A stretch of 64,000 nt of DNA, taken from contig JACKIK010000001.1 of NCBI GenBank assembly GCA_020638455.1, forward strand, positions 682,001-746,000, written 5' to 3'. The stretch's first letter is position 1. Each line of letters begins with the position of its first letter. This document shows positions 42,858 through 51,270 of this stretch, piece by piece. This DNA is from Hyphomonas sp. (GTDB taxonomy: Bacteria > Pseudomonadota > Alphaproteobacteria > Caulobacterales > Hyphomonadaceae). The position numbers were made by a program, and so were the translations under genes. Under the pieces are notes generated by a model. The model was not told the DNA's origin and did no database searches. It saw nothing but the letters and a program-made list of their open reading frames with translations.

Positions 42858-43589
42858 ATGATCACGCTTTACGGATGGGGCCCGATATTCGGCTGCCCCT
42901 CACCCAGCCCCTTTGTGATGAAATCCGAGATCCAGCTGCAGATGCTGGGCGTCGATTTCCGCCGCGCCCTCGCGGACCTCGACCAGGTGCCCAAGCACAA
43001 GGCCCCCTACCTGATGGACGGCGACCTCCTGGTGCAGGACAGCAATTTCATCCGCGCCCACTTCGAGCGCAAACTCGGCCGGTCACTCAATGACGGCCTC
43101 AGCGATGCCGAGCGGGCGGCAGGCTGGGCGCTCGAGCGGATGGCGGAAGGCCACCTGACGGATGTGATGGCGATGGAGCGCTGGCAGAAGGATGCCAACT
43201 TCTTCAAGGGTCCCGTGCATTTCTTCGATGCCGTGCCCGAACCCGCCCGTGCGCAGGTGGTGAAAGACGTGCGCGAGCAGTTCGCCGCGACCAAATATGG
43301 CAGCGGCATCGGCCGCCATTCCGAGGAGGAACGCCTGCAGCTCGCCGCCTGGGACCTCGAAGCCCTCGCCCTCCACCTGGACACGAAGGACTTCCTGTTC
43401 GGCGACCGTCCGACCGCCGCCGATGCCAGCGTGACCGGCGTGCTCATCTCCTGCGCGACCGACTTCTTCGATACGCCCCTGACCGGGCTCGTGCACCGGC
43501 ATGCCAATCTGGTGGACTATATCGGCAGGATGAAGGCGCGCTATTTCGCCCGGAATCTCTGGCCGATGTCGGAACCTGCTGAAGCGTAA
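42858..43589 (+). CDS. Glutathione S-transferase family protein (Fax/metaxin-like)
   Basis: 243 residues. Thioredoxin-like N-terminal half begins I-T-L-Y-G-W-G-P-I-F-G-C-P-S-P-S-P-F-V, followed by an all-helical C-terminal half with the N-capping motif region G-D-R-P-T-A-A-D-A-S-V. This pattern, with long linker and P-Y-L-M-D-G-D-L-L-V-Q-D-S, is of the failed-axon/metaxin-like GST group. GGAG precedes the ATG. Likely detoxification role under control of the divergent WYL regulator. Confidence 0.88.
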   Translation: MITLYGWGPIFGCPSPSPFVMKSEIQLQMLGVDFRRALADLDQVPKHKAPYLMDGDLLVQDSNFIRAHFERKLGRSLNDGLSDAERAAGWALERMAEGHLTDVMAMERWQKDANFFKGPVHFFDAVPEPARAQVVKDVREQFAATKYGSGIGRHSEEERLQLAAWDLEALALHLDTKDFLFGDRPTAADASVTGVLISCATDFFDTPLTGLVHRHANLVDYIGRMKARYFARNLWPMSEPAEA

Positions 43590-43700
43590 AGGTAAACGGG
43601 CGACTTAAGAGTAATCATTAACGCGGTTTTGACCTGTCTGCGGCATTCTCTCGGCCGGAAAAGCGTCCGTGAGGGCGCCGCAGGCAAGGCAGATGATTAG

Positions 43701-44114
43701 ATGGATCTTCGCCAGTTCATAGGCTTCCTTCTCGGCGGGTTCGGGATCTGGATGATGTGGCATGCCGGTGTCGGCATGGAACAATACATTTCATCTGCCG
43801 ATGGCGTGAAAAGCGTCCATGATGCCCTGTTCGAGCCGAAATATGCGATGCGCATCCTGTCCGCACTCGCGGCCTTTACCGGCGGCCTCGCTGCACTGAC
43901 GGAACGGAATGGCGGCCGTTGGCTGACCGGCATTTGCGCTTTCATCTTTGGCCTTAGCGTCTTCACCCTGATTGCCAGCAAGGAAATTGTCGCCGACTGG
44001 GCCTCCGAAGCCATTTCGCTGAGCGTCCTGACGGGCCTGTTCCTCGCCCTGGTGGTTGCCCGCGGCCGCGCGGCGGACGCCGAGCGCAAGGAAGACGGCG
44101 AGCAGTCCCCGTAA
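43701..44114 (+). CDS. Small four-helix membrane protein, paralogue A
   Basis: 137 residues with four predicted helices (about 5-27, 48-66, 73-92, 100-120) and a charged C-terminus. No family recognised. Its helix layout and spaced residues (L-L-G-G...W-M-M-W; F-T-G-G-L-A-A-L; W-L-T-G-I) are echoed by the next gene, indicating tandem duplication. Both are expressed in the same direction, upstream of lpdA. Confidence 0.65.
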   Translation: MDLRQFIGFLLGGFGIWMMWHAGVGMEQYISSADGVKSVHDALFEPKYAMRILSALAAFTGGLAALTERNGGRWLTGICAFIFGLSVFTLIASKEIVADWASEAISLSVLTGLFLALVVARGRAADAERKEDGEQSP

Positions 44115-44180
44115 GGCGAAAGGTCTTCGCAATTCCTGAACAATGCGTAAGGTGACCTCTCGACCAGAGGGAGGATGCCC

Positions 44181-44546
44181 ATGACCTTGCGCCGACTGTC
44201 CGGATTGCTGCTGGCCGTTCTTGCCGCCTGGCTGCTGTGGGGCGGGATCCACGCCGTCAATGTCGTCATGGCGCGCGGCAGCTCGCTGGCCGACGCCGTT
44301 CTCTCCCCGCCCACCGGCCTCCTGCGCCTGGTCGGCAGTACGTTCGCCCTGCTGGGCGGGCTGATTGCCTTTGCCGACAAGCCATCCGGCGCCTGGATCG
44401 CCAGTCTTGGAACGGCAATCTTCGTCCTTCTGACGGCCTTGATGATCGGTCTGGGCGCCAGTTCGGTCCTGTGGTGGGATGAAGCGGTCTATTCGGTGGT
44501 GCTGGTTTTGCTCACGGGCCTCCTGGTTTTCCAGGTACGCATCTGA
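44181..44546 (+). CDS. Small four-helix membrane protein, paralogue B
   Basis: 121 residues. The ATG at 44181 is preferred over one at 44175 because GAGGGAGG lies 7 bp ahead of it. Same topology as the previous gene: first helix L-S-G-L-L-L-A-V-L-A-A-W-L-L-W-G-G, second A-L-L-G-G-L-I-A-F-A, then W-I-A-S-L-G. It lacks the charged C-terminal tail. Function unknown. Confidence 0.65.
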   Translation: MTLRRLSGLLLAVLAAWLLWGGIHAVNVVMARGSSLADAVLSPPTGLLRLVGSTFALLGGLIAFADKPSGAWIASLGTAIFVLLTALMIGLGASSVLWWDEAVYSVVLVLLTGLLVFQVRI

Positions 44547-44643
44547 ATCTGCAGTCTGGACCAAGGGCGCATTGATTTCAGATCGCAAATGCATAGGTTG
44601 GCGCCTGATTCCTTAAGGCCCCAATCGCAAGGCAGATTTTCCC

Positions 44644-46050
<1,407 letters not shown>

Positions 46051-46067
46051 CTGCTAGGCTCACCGGC

Positions 46068-46514
46068 ATGTACGCGCATGACGGTGCCGGCTGGCACATC
46101 AGGGAATTCGAGACGCACGACGGGTCGGCCTGCATGTCGATCTTCATGGCTTGCCTGCGCGAATTTCCCTGGCGCGGATCGCCACGGCCCTATGTGGCAC
46201 GGCTGATCCGGTCCCTGCCCGGCTCTCGCATCTGGGTCGCTGAGGAGCCGAGCGCCGGGATCATCGGCTTCGTGACGCTGCAGCCGGCGAGCGCCTATGT
46301 CGACCATCTGTTCGTGGATGAAGACTGGCGGTTCTGCGGCGTCGGCCGGGGCCTGCTGCACGTCGCCCGCGAGTCGGCCGGGCGGCCGCTGACACTGGAC
46401 GTCGATACGAAGAATACCGGGGCGCGCAAGGCCTACAAATCGCTTGGCTGGCATGTCGCCGCCTCGGCGGGAGAGCCTGGCACGGCGGGGCACATCCGGC
46501 TCGTCAGCCCCTGA
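46068..46514 (+). CDS. GNAT family N-acetyltransferase
   Basis: 148 residues: F-V-D-E-D-W-R-F-C-G-V-G-R-G-L-L (about 84-99) is the acetyl-CoA loop, followed by L-D-V-D-T-K-N-T-G-A-R-K-A-Y-K-S-L-G-W. The first 30 residues are less typical. It lies 17 bp after lpdA and is probably co-transcribed; the acceptor is unknown. Ends 1 bp before the convergent winged-helix regulator. Confidence 0.88.
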   Translation: MYAHDGAGWHIREFETHDGSACMSIFMACLREFPWRGSPRPYVARLIRSLPGSRIWVAEEPSAGIIGFVTLQPASAYVDHLFVDEDWRFCGVGRGLLHVARESAGRPLTLDVDTKNTGARKAYKSLGWHVAASAGEPGTAGHIRLVSP

Positions 46515-46826
46515 TCATTCGGCCGCTTTCATCAGCGCCTGCATCCGCTCGAGCCAGGTGAGCCAGGCCTTGCGGCCCGCTTCGGTCAGGTGCACCCGGG
46601 TCTGGGGCCGGCGGCCGACGAAGCGCTTTTCCAGCTCGACATAGCCCGCCTCTTCCAGCTTTCGCAGGTGGGTGGAAAGGTTACCGTCTGTGGCGCCGAC
46701 CTTGTCCCGCAGTTCGCCGAAGATCGCCGGACTGACGGTCGACAGGTAGGCCATGATGCCGAGGCGCAGCCGGCCATGGATGACATCGTCTATGTCATTG
46801 TGGTCGAAAGGATTGTCGTCCTGCAT
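46515..46826 (-). CDS. Winged-helix transcriptional regulator (MarR/ArsR-like, HTH_27 type)
   Basis: 103 residues: I-H-G-R-L-R-L-G-I-M-A-Y-L, then A-I-F-G-E-L-R-D-K-V-G-A-T-D-G-N-L-S-T-H-L-R-K-L-E-E-A-G-Y-V (recognition helix) and wing K-R-F-V-G-R-R-P-Q-T-R-V-H-L-T. Typical of short regulators paired with an adjacent membrane protein. It follows that protein by 8 bp and shares its promoter, so the pair is likely autoregulated through the palindrome at 47475. Confidence 0.9.
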   Translation of the reverse strand: MQDDNPFDHNDIDDVIHGRLRLGIMAYLSTVSPAIFGELRDKVGATDGNLSTHLRKLEEAGYVELEKRFVGRRPQTRVHLTEAGRKAWLTWLERMQALMKAAE

Positions 46827-46834
46827 GGCACGCC

Positions 46835-47458
46835 TCAGACAGTCTCGGAGGGTTCGTTCCTCATCAGCACGATTCCCGGCAAAAGCAACGTCACGCCGGC
46901 AACCGCGGCGCCGAGCAGCCAAATCAGATCCGACCCGGTGAGCAGGATCGCCGGCACCGTGCTGAGCAGGGCCAGGACGCCGGCAAATGTCAGCACCCGG
47001 CTGTTGGCGATCTGGCCGGCGACGAACTGGGCCATGCCGTAAATGCCGACGACGAGCGCAACCGAGCCGCCGAATTCGCTGGCGGCGCTGCCCTGCGTGA
47101 AGGATTTCGCCGTCAGGCCGAGGAAGAAGACAAACAGGAACATGCCGGCCGACTTCCAGACCAGCGCGGACACCTTGTTGCCGACGGAGCCCCTGCCCGG
47201 CTTGGCGCAGGAAATCGTCCGCACCAGCAGGAAATAACCCGCAAGCCCGATGACCGCGAAGCCGATCCACATCAGCGAGATGGCCGACGGGGGCAGGCCG
47301 GAGATGCCGGTCACGATCAGGTACTGGCCGATATAGGCCAGCATCGTGAGACCGCCCCACCAGGCGAGGAACCGGCCGCCCAGCAGGGGCGCGCGCTGCC
47401 CGGCCTCGGCAAGGTCATGAATATAGGCGAGGTCATCGGCGAGGGATTGCGGGCTCAT
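46835..47458 (-). CDS. Multi-pass membrane protein paired with a winged-helix regulator
   Basis: 207 residues, N-terminal soluble helix of about 30 residues (S-L-A-D-D-L-A-Y-I-H-D-L-A-E-A-G) then about six membrane helices. The ATG at 47458 follows GTGGAGA at good spacing; a GTG at 47470 is in frame. The protein-plus-regulator architecture is common in alphaproteobacteria, but its role is unknown. Confidence 0.8.
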   Translation of the reverse strand: MSPQSLADDLAYIHDLAEAGQRAPLLGGRFLAWWGGLTMLAYIGQYLIVTGISGLPPSAISLMWIGFAVIGLAGYFLLVRTISCAKPGRGSVGNKVSALVWKSAGMFLFVFFLGLTAKSFTQGSAASEFGGSVALVVGIYGMAQFVAGQIANSRVLTFAGVLALLSTVPAILLTGSDLIWLLGAAVAGVTLLLPGIVLMRNEPSETV

Positions 47459-47474
47459 CTTTGTCTCCACAGAT

Positions 47475-47516
47475 TACTTTGTATTTCAAAGTATGTGGAC
47501 AAACAGCGCCTGTCAA
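47475..47516 (-). promoter_or_regulatory. Promoter and operator of the membrane-protein/winged-helix pair
   Basis: Minus strand: TTGACA (47516-47511), exactly 17 bp, then TACTTT (47493-47488). The -10 lies inside a perfect inverted repeat TACTTTG-N5-CAAAGTA (47475-47493), further flanked by CCACA and TGTGG. This is a consensus -35 promoter with an overlapping operator, most likely for the winged-helix protein encoded in the same operon. Confidence 0.85.
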
Positions 47517-47542
47517 GACGGTTCGGGAGCAATTGGCGGAAA

Positions 47543-47639
47543 AGGACCGGCCCTGAGGACCAGGCCCGAAGCGCCTAATCTGAAGAACCTGACCCGAAGG
47601 ATCTGGCCCGGAGGACGTTGCCCAAAGGATCCGGCCGGA
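47543..47639. repeat. Degenerate 14-bp tandem repeat, consensus AGGAYCTGGCCCGA
   Basis: Seven units start at 47543, 47556, 47570, 47584, 47598, 47612 and 47626; the first is 13 bp, the rest exactly 14. Units such as AGGACCAGGCCCGA, AGAACCTGACCCGA, AGGATCTGGCCCGG and AGGATCCGGCCGGA share a clear pattern. The array lies between the -35 region of the membrane-protein promoter and the 3' end of yebC. Confidence 0.8.
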
Positions 47640-47687
47640 AAGGCGACGCCCCGGCGCGGCGGCCGGGGCATTCAACCGGGGCCCGGA

Positions 47688-48446
47688 TCAGTCGCCGGCG
47701 AGGCGGGCGACTTCCTCGTCCGAAAGCTCGGAATTGTCATAGACGTTCGAGACGTCGTCGAGCTCGTCCAGCACGTCGAGCAGTTTCATCAGCGTCTCGG
47801 CCGCATCGCCGGCCACCGGCACGCGGGTGTTCGGCTTCCAGATCAGCTTCGTTGATTTCGACTCCACCTTGTCGCCGAAATGTTCGGCCAGCGCGTCGGA
47901 AACGGCGCCGAGATCTTCGCGGGCGGTATAGATCCAGTGGCCGTCCTCATCGGATTCCACATCCTGGGCGCCGGCCATGATGGCGGCTTCCATGATCTCG
48001 TCGGCGGTTCCGGCTTCCGGGCCGTACTCGATCTCGCCAACCTGTTCGAAGCCGAAAGAGACCGAGCCGGTGGTGCCGAGGCTGCCGCCATTCTTGGAGA
48101 AGGCCGTGCGCACGTCAGTGGCGGCGCGGTTCTTGTTGTCGGTCGAGGCCTCGACGATGATGCCGACGCCGCCGGGGCCCATGCCCTCATAGCGGATGTC
48201 GACATAGTCGGCGCCGCCGCCGCTCTGGCCCTTGTCGATGGCGCGCTGGATGTTGTCCTTCGGGACGGACTGGCCCTTGGCGTTCTGGACGGCGAGGCGC
48301 AGGCGCGGGTTCATGGCCGGGTCCGGCCCGCCCATCTTGGAAGCAACGGTGATTTCCTTGGACAGGCGCGCGAACAGAACCGCGCGCTTCTTGTCCTGCT
48401 TGCCCTTGCGGTGCTGGATGTTTGCCCATTTGCTGTGGCCGGCCAT
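47688..48446 (-). CDS. yebC: YebC/PmpR family protein
   Basis: 252 residues from the ATG at 48446 ([18 protein letters not shown], the invariant family N-terminus). [14 protein letters not shown] and S-V-S-F-G-F further mark the family. YebC proteins bind DNA in some species and were recently tied to relieving ribosome stalling at prolines. Longer upstream reading is spurious. In related genomes it is commonly next to a TIGR00282 phosphoesterase gene; here 1.9 kb of other DNA separates them. Confidence 0.95.
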   Translation of the reverse strand: MAGHSKWANIQHRKGKQDKKRAVLFARLSKEITVASKMGGPDPAMNPRLRLAVQNAKGQSVPKDNIQRAIDKGQSGGGADYVDIRYEGMGPGGVGIIVEASTDNKNRAATDVRTAFSKNGGSLGTTGSVSFGFEQVGEIEYGPEAGTADEIMEAAIMAGAQDVESDEDGHWIYTAREDLGAVSDALAEHFGDKVESKSTKLIWKPNTRVPVAGDAAETLMKLLDVLDELDDVSNVYDNSELSDEEVARLAGD

Positions 48447-48586
48447 GAAAAACCTCTCCGGGTCGGTTCGAAACTGGAAAGGCTGGCCTTTAGCGCATGG
48501 GCGGGCGAAGGCCAAGGCATGGGCCCCAGCACGTGCGTCCGGCACGGCGGGGGCCGTCCGGTGAAGTCAGGGGTGTGGGGAAGTCG

Positions 48587-48708
48587 TCCTCCCCCGCCTC
48601 GCGGGGGAGGTGCCGAACGAAGTGAGGCGGAGGGGGAAATGCCGGACGAGCCGCAAGCGCCCCCTCCGACCCGCTGCGCGGGCCACCTCCCCCGCAAGCG
48701 GTGGAGGA
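48587..48708. repeat. REP/BIME-like palindromic intergenic element
   Basis: A 122-bp imperfect palindrome: TCCTCCCCCGC and GCGGGGGAGGTG on the left return as CCACCTCCCCCGC and GCGGTGGAGGA on the right, with inner GGAGGGGG and CCCCCTCC arms. This is the type of dispersed extragenic palindrome found in many alphaproteobacterial genomes. It lies upstream of yebC (start 48446) and directly beyond the 3' end of the 48714-49103 gene. Confidence 0.8.
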
Positions 48709-48713
48709 TGTCG

Positions 48714-49103
48714 CTACGGCGGCGCGCGGGCCTGTGCGGAATGGACCGGACACAGGCCGGAGAGAGACCGGAGACGGACCGGTGCGGTCCGGACCGGGCG
48801 AGCGGGCGAAGGGCAGGCGTCCGGCCAGCCGGCCTCGAACAGGTCGCCGCCTGTCGCCGCTTCTATCCGGCGCTGCGCGCGCACGGCAAGCATGGCGAGC
48901 GGCGGCGCCTCCCCGTCTCCGGGGGACCAGTCGATCGAGACGATGAAGGCCCGGCCCCAGGGTGTGACGCTCCACTGGTAGAGCGTGCCCTTGCCATAGT
49001 GCGCCCGCACAAAGGCGCGCAGCATCAGGATCTGCGCCCAGATGAGCGGCCAGACCAGGCAGAGATGCGGCGGAAAACCGGCGGGAGGACAGAATGGCGA
49101 CAT
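48714..49103 (-). CDS. Hypothetical protein with a repeat-derived C-terminus
   Basis: 129 residues. The first 75 residues look like a real small protein (V-W-P-L-I-W-A-Q-I-L-M-L-R-A-F-V-R; G-T-L-Y-Q-W-S-V-T-P-W-G-R-A-F-I-V), with one amphipathic or membrane-associated helix. The last 35 (R-P-V-R-T-A-P-V-R-L-R-S-L-S-G-L-C-P-V-H) are encoded by the 11-bp tandem array at 48746-48799, so the natural end may have been extended by repeat growth. Function unknown. Confidence 0.55.
   Translation of the reverse strand: MSPFCPPAGFPPHLCLVWPLIWAQILMLRAFVRAHYGKGTLYQWSVTPWGRAFIVSIDWSPGDGEAPPLAMLAVRAQRRIEAATGGDLFEAGWPDACPSPARPVRTAPVRLRSLSGLCPVHSAQARAPP
48746..48799. repeat. Second 11-bp tandem repeat array (CCGGACACAGG type)
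   Basis: Units CCGGACACAGG, CCGGAGAGAGA, CCGGAGACGGA, CCGGTGCGGT and CCGGACCGGG start at 48746, 48757, 48768, 48779 and 48789. Period and unit match the array at 10642-10729 (CCGGACACAGA there is one base from CCGGACACAGG here). It lies inside the 3' part of a hypothetical gene; 11 is not a multiple of three, so copy-number change shifts that frame. Confidence 0.75.
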
Positions 49104-49203
49104 GGGGCCGAAGATACGCCGGGTGCGGAGGGTGTGGGATGGATTTATTTTTGGGGACGTGGTTGCAGCAGGTTTGGGGTGGGGAGGTGGGGGAGAAAAT
49201 CGA

Positions 49204-49233
49204 TTTCGGCGGCCTTGCGTAGAGCGGCCGAAA
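49204..49233 (-). terminator. Hairpin after the TIR/membrane-protein cassette
   Basis: TTTCGGCGGC (49204-49213) and GCGGCCGAAA (49224-49233) pair with one mismatch. It begins 6 bp beyond the stop of the membrane-protein gene and on the minus strand is followed by TCGATTTTC, consistent with an intrinsic terminator closing the two-gene unit. Confidence 0.5.
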
Positions 49234-49238
49234 ACACA

Positions 49239-49856
49239 CTATTCTTGTTTGCGGCCGAACTGCACGATCAAGTCGCGCCAAACAAACAAAACGATTGAGA
49301 TCAATACGATTGCGCAGATGGCAAGGTCGAACAAAGCATTTGCGATGCTTTCACGAATGATAATTTCGCTAACCATCTTTACGACGATTGTGATACACAT
49401 AAAGAGCGGGAAGATGACAGTATAAACGAAGCCCGCCCACCTCTTAAACAGATTGTAATTGTTCGAATAAAAATCCCCTTCTCGTGTGAAGGGAGCACCT
49501 GCAAACAGAGCCTTAAGTTCCGCTTCAATAGACTGTATGTAGTTGTAGAGTCGGTTCGATTCGACAGTACACTGAAAGTAACGTGTGCAAATTCCCAGAA
49601 GAGCGCACCAAAGCACGCTATCGACGACAAATATTTTTGGAACATATTTGAGCCCAAGCTTATTTTGGGCCAAGTCCGTTGTTGCTGCTGCGACGTCGGC
49701 CGGCATCACAAGCCGAAGCCAAAAGAATATCAAGACAAGCACCAATATCAGGAAACTCCTGTCCCGCCTCGCCAGTGTCTTTGAAATTTCCTGAAAGGTG
49801 TTTTCGTAATGGGTGGCTAAGACTTCAAGCTTCGCATCGTCAGATGGACTTATCAT
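49239..49856 (-). CDS. Four-helix membrane protein, partner of the TIR-like gene (candidate effector)
   Basis: 205 residues, GC-poor relative to the window. Predicted helices near 34-53 (F-L-I-L-V-L-V-L-I-F-F-W-L), 75-94, 141-163 and 175-194, with a cytoplasmic loop between helices 2 and 3 carrying a charged helix (Y-I-Q-S-I-E-A-E-L-K-A-L-F). No SIR2, SLOG, macro or nuclease domain is visible. The ATG overlaps the TIR-like stop (ATGA). By analogy with Thoeris, where a TIR protein makes a nucleotide signal that triggers an effector, this could be a membrane-disrupting effector; this is inference. Confidence 0.75.
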   Translation of the reverse strand: MISPSDDAKLEVLATHYENTFQEISKTLARRDRSFLILVLVLIFFWLRLVMPADVAAATTDLAQNKLGLKYVPKIFVVDSVLWCALLGICTRYFQCTVESNRLYNYIQSIEAELKALFAGAPFTREGDFYSNNYNLFKRWAGFVYTVIFPLFMCITIVVKMVSEIIIRESIANALFDLAICAIVLISIVLFVWRDLIVQFGRKQE

Positions 49857-50275
49857 GCTTCGCCCAATGCCTTGACAATTGCCTGCTCATTAAAACTCAT
49901 TGCCCATTTTGCGCCAGCGCTCTTTAGTTCTTCAGGCGACTCGTAAAGGCGATCCAATTTGACGGCAACGATACCATTGTTTGCTGCTTTGCTCTGAGCC
50001 ACTTCAAAATTGATCCAGTTCCGATAGCCAATCAACCTGTGATCACGATGTATCGAGTTAGCGTACCTGCCGACAATCACCAGCGTGTACGTCGCTTCGT
50101 TTATCTTCCGAGTCAGCGCTGCTCTTACTCGACTCACGTCTTCGCTCTTAATTTCCTTCGCTGAACCATCCTCAAAGGTGAACTCGAAGCGAGAATGGTT
50201 ATGCCAACCCTGCAACAAAAACTTGTAGTGGCGGTCATTTTCCCAATCGAAGCTTACAAAGACCTTAGACAACAT
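49853..50275 (-). CDS. TIR-like (DUF1863/ThsB-type) protein, candidate anti-phage sensor
   Basis: 140 residues. K-V-F-V-S-F-D-W-E-N-D-R-H-Y-K-F-L-L at residues 4-21, T-L-V-I-V-G-R-Y-A near 64-72, and R-N-W-I-N-F-E-V-A-Q-S at 85-95 with Glu91 form the TIR-like pattern of DUF1863 proteins, including Thoeris ThsB. Those ThsB enzymes sense infection and make NAD-derived cyclic signals. Base composition is foreign to the genome. GGGAGGGA abuts the ATG, an unusually close ribosome site. Translationally coupled to the membrane-protein gene. Confidence 0.78.
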   Translation of the reverse strand: MLSKVFVSFDWENDRHYKFLLQGWHNHSRFEFTFEDGSAKEIKSEDVSRVRAALTRKINEATYTLVIVGRYANSIHRDHRLIGYRNWINFEVAQSKAANNGIVAVKLDRLYESPEELKSAGAKWAMSFNEQAIVKALGEA

Positions 50276-50360
50276 TCCCTCCCAAGGTGCGAATCGAGCC
50301 TATGGAAGATAGAATACACCTAGTTTGGGATTCAGTCGCCGCAATTCGCAGATTACACCC

Positions 50361-51182
50361 TCACCCCGGCACGATTTCGCTCAGCCTGCCGCCTATCCGG
50401 ATCGGGTCGATGCGGGCGGCGAGGCCGGTGCGGTCGTCGGTTTCGACGTAGGTGCCGCAGAGGGTGCCTTCGCCGAGGGCGGGCTGGTAGCGTTCGCCGG
50501 GGAGCTGGGTCTGGAAGCGGTAGAGGGAAATTTCCTTCTGCATACCGATGACCGAGTCATAGTCGCCGCACATGCCGGCATCGGTCTGGTAGGCGGTGCC
50601 GCCTTCGAGGATCATCGTGTCGGCGGTCGGCACATGGGTGTGGCTGCCGACGACGAGGCTGGCGCGGCCGTCGCAATGATGGCCCATGGCCATCTTCTCG
50701 GACGTCGCCTCGCAGTGCACATCCACCACGATGGCATCGGCCACGGCGCCGAGGGGCATCGAGTCCAGCGCGGCCTCGACCGCCTCGAACGGGCAGGCCA
50801 GCGACTGGCGCATGAACACATTGCCCTGCACCAGGATGACGCCGACGCGGCGGCCGTCCGGCAGGGTGAAGAGGTGCGCCCCCTTGCCCGGCGCATTGGC
50901 CGAGGGCGGATAATTGACGGGGCGGAGGAGCCGCGGCTCCCGCTCGATATAGGTCATCGCCTCGCGCTGGTCCCAGGCATGGTCGCCGAGGGTCAGGCAG
51001 TCGGCACCGGCAGCGAAGAACTCTTCGGCGATGGCGCTGGTCAGGCCGAAGCCGCCGGCGGCGTTCTCGGCATTGACCACGGCAAAGTCGAGGCGCAGGC
51101 GCGCCTTCAGGCCGGGCAGATGGTCCAGCACCGCCTGGCGGCCCGGCTTTCCGACAACGTCTCCGAAGAATGCAAGTCTCAT
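50361..51182 (-). CDS. TIGR00282 (YmdB-like) metallophosphoesterase
   Basis: 273 residues. Metal-binding motifs appear in order: F-F-G-D-V-V-G-K-P-G-R near 5-15, V-N-A-E-N-A-A-G-G, L-G-D-H-A-W-D, V-D-V-H-C-E-A-T-S-E-K and G-S-H-T-H-V-P-T-A-D. YmdB of Bacillus is a 2',3'-cyclic nucleotide phosphodiesterase; the alphaproteobacterial members are likely similar. In related genomes it commonly sits beside yebC; the TIR-like cassette, an orphan and repeats now lie between them. Confidence 0.93.
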   Translation of the reverse strand: MRLAFFGDVVGKPGRQAVLDHLPGLKARLRLDFAVVNAENAAGGFGLTSAIAEEFFAAGADCLTLGDHAWDQREAMTYIEREPRLLRPVNYPPSANAPGKGAHLFTLPDGRRVGVILVQGNVFMRQSLACPFEAVEAALDSMPLGAVADAIVVDVHCEATSEKMAMGHHCDGRASLVVGSHTHVPTADTMILEGGTAYQTDAGMCGDYDSVIGMQKEISLYRFQTQLPGERYQPALGEGTLCGTYVETDDRTGLAARIDPIRIGGRLSEIVPG

Positions 51183-51211
51183 GGGCCCCAGCCTATGCAC
51201 CCGCGCGCCGC

Positions 51212-51246
51212 AAAAGAAAAGCGCGCGCCCCAGACGGGACGCGCGC
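51212..51246 (-). terminator. Rho-independent terminator of the lipoprotein gene
   Basis: On the minus strand GCGCGCGTCCC, a GTCT loop and GGGGCGCGCGC make an 11-bp stem (one G-T pair), followed by TTTTCTTTT. It begins 24 bp after the stop of the 51271 gene and insulates the TIGR00282 gene. Confidence 0.9.
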
Positions 51247-51270
51247 CTTCGCGGCCGCTGCGGGGCGGGC

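Noticed and set aside
43605..43621. Second CtrA box (TTAA...TTAA)
   Set aside because: The spacing is 9 bp instead of 7. A pair near 8605 has 10 bp spacing and was also rejected.
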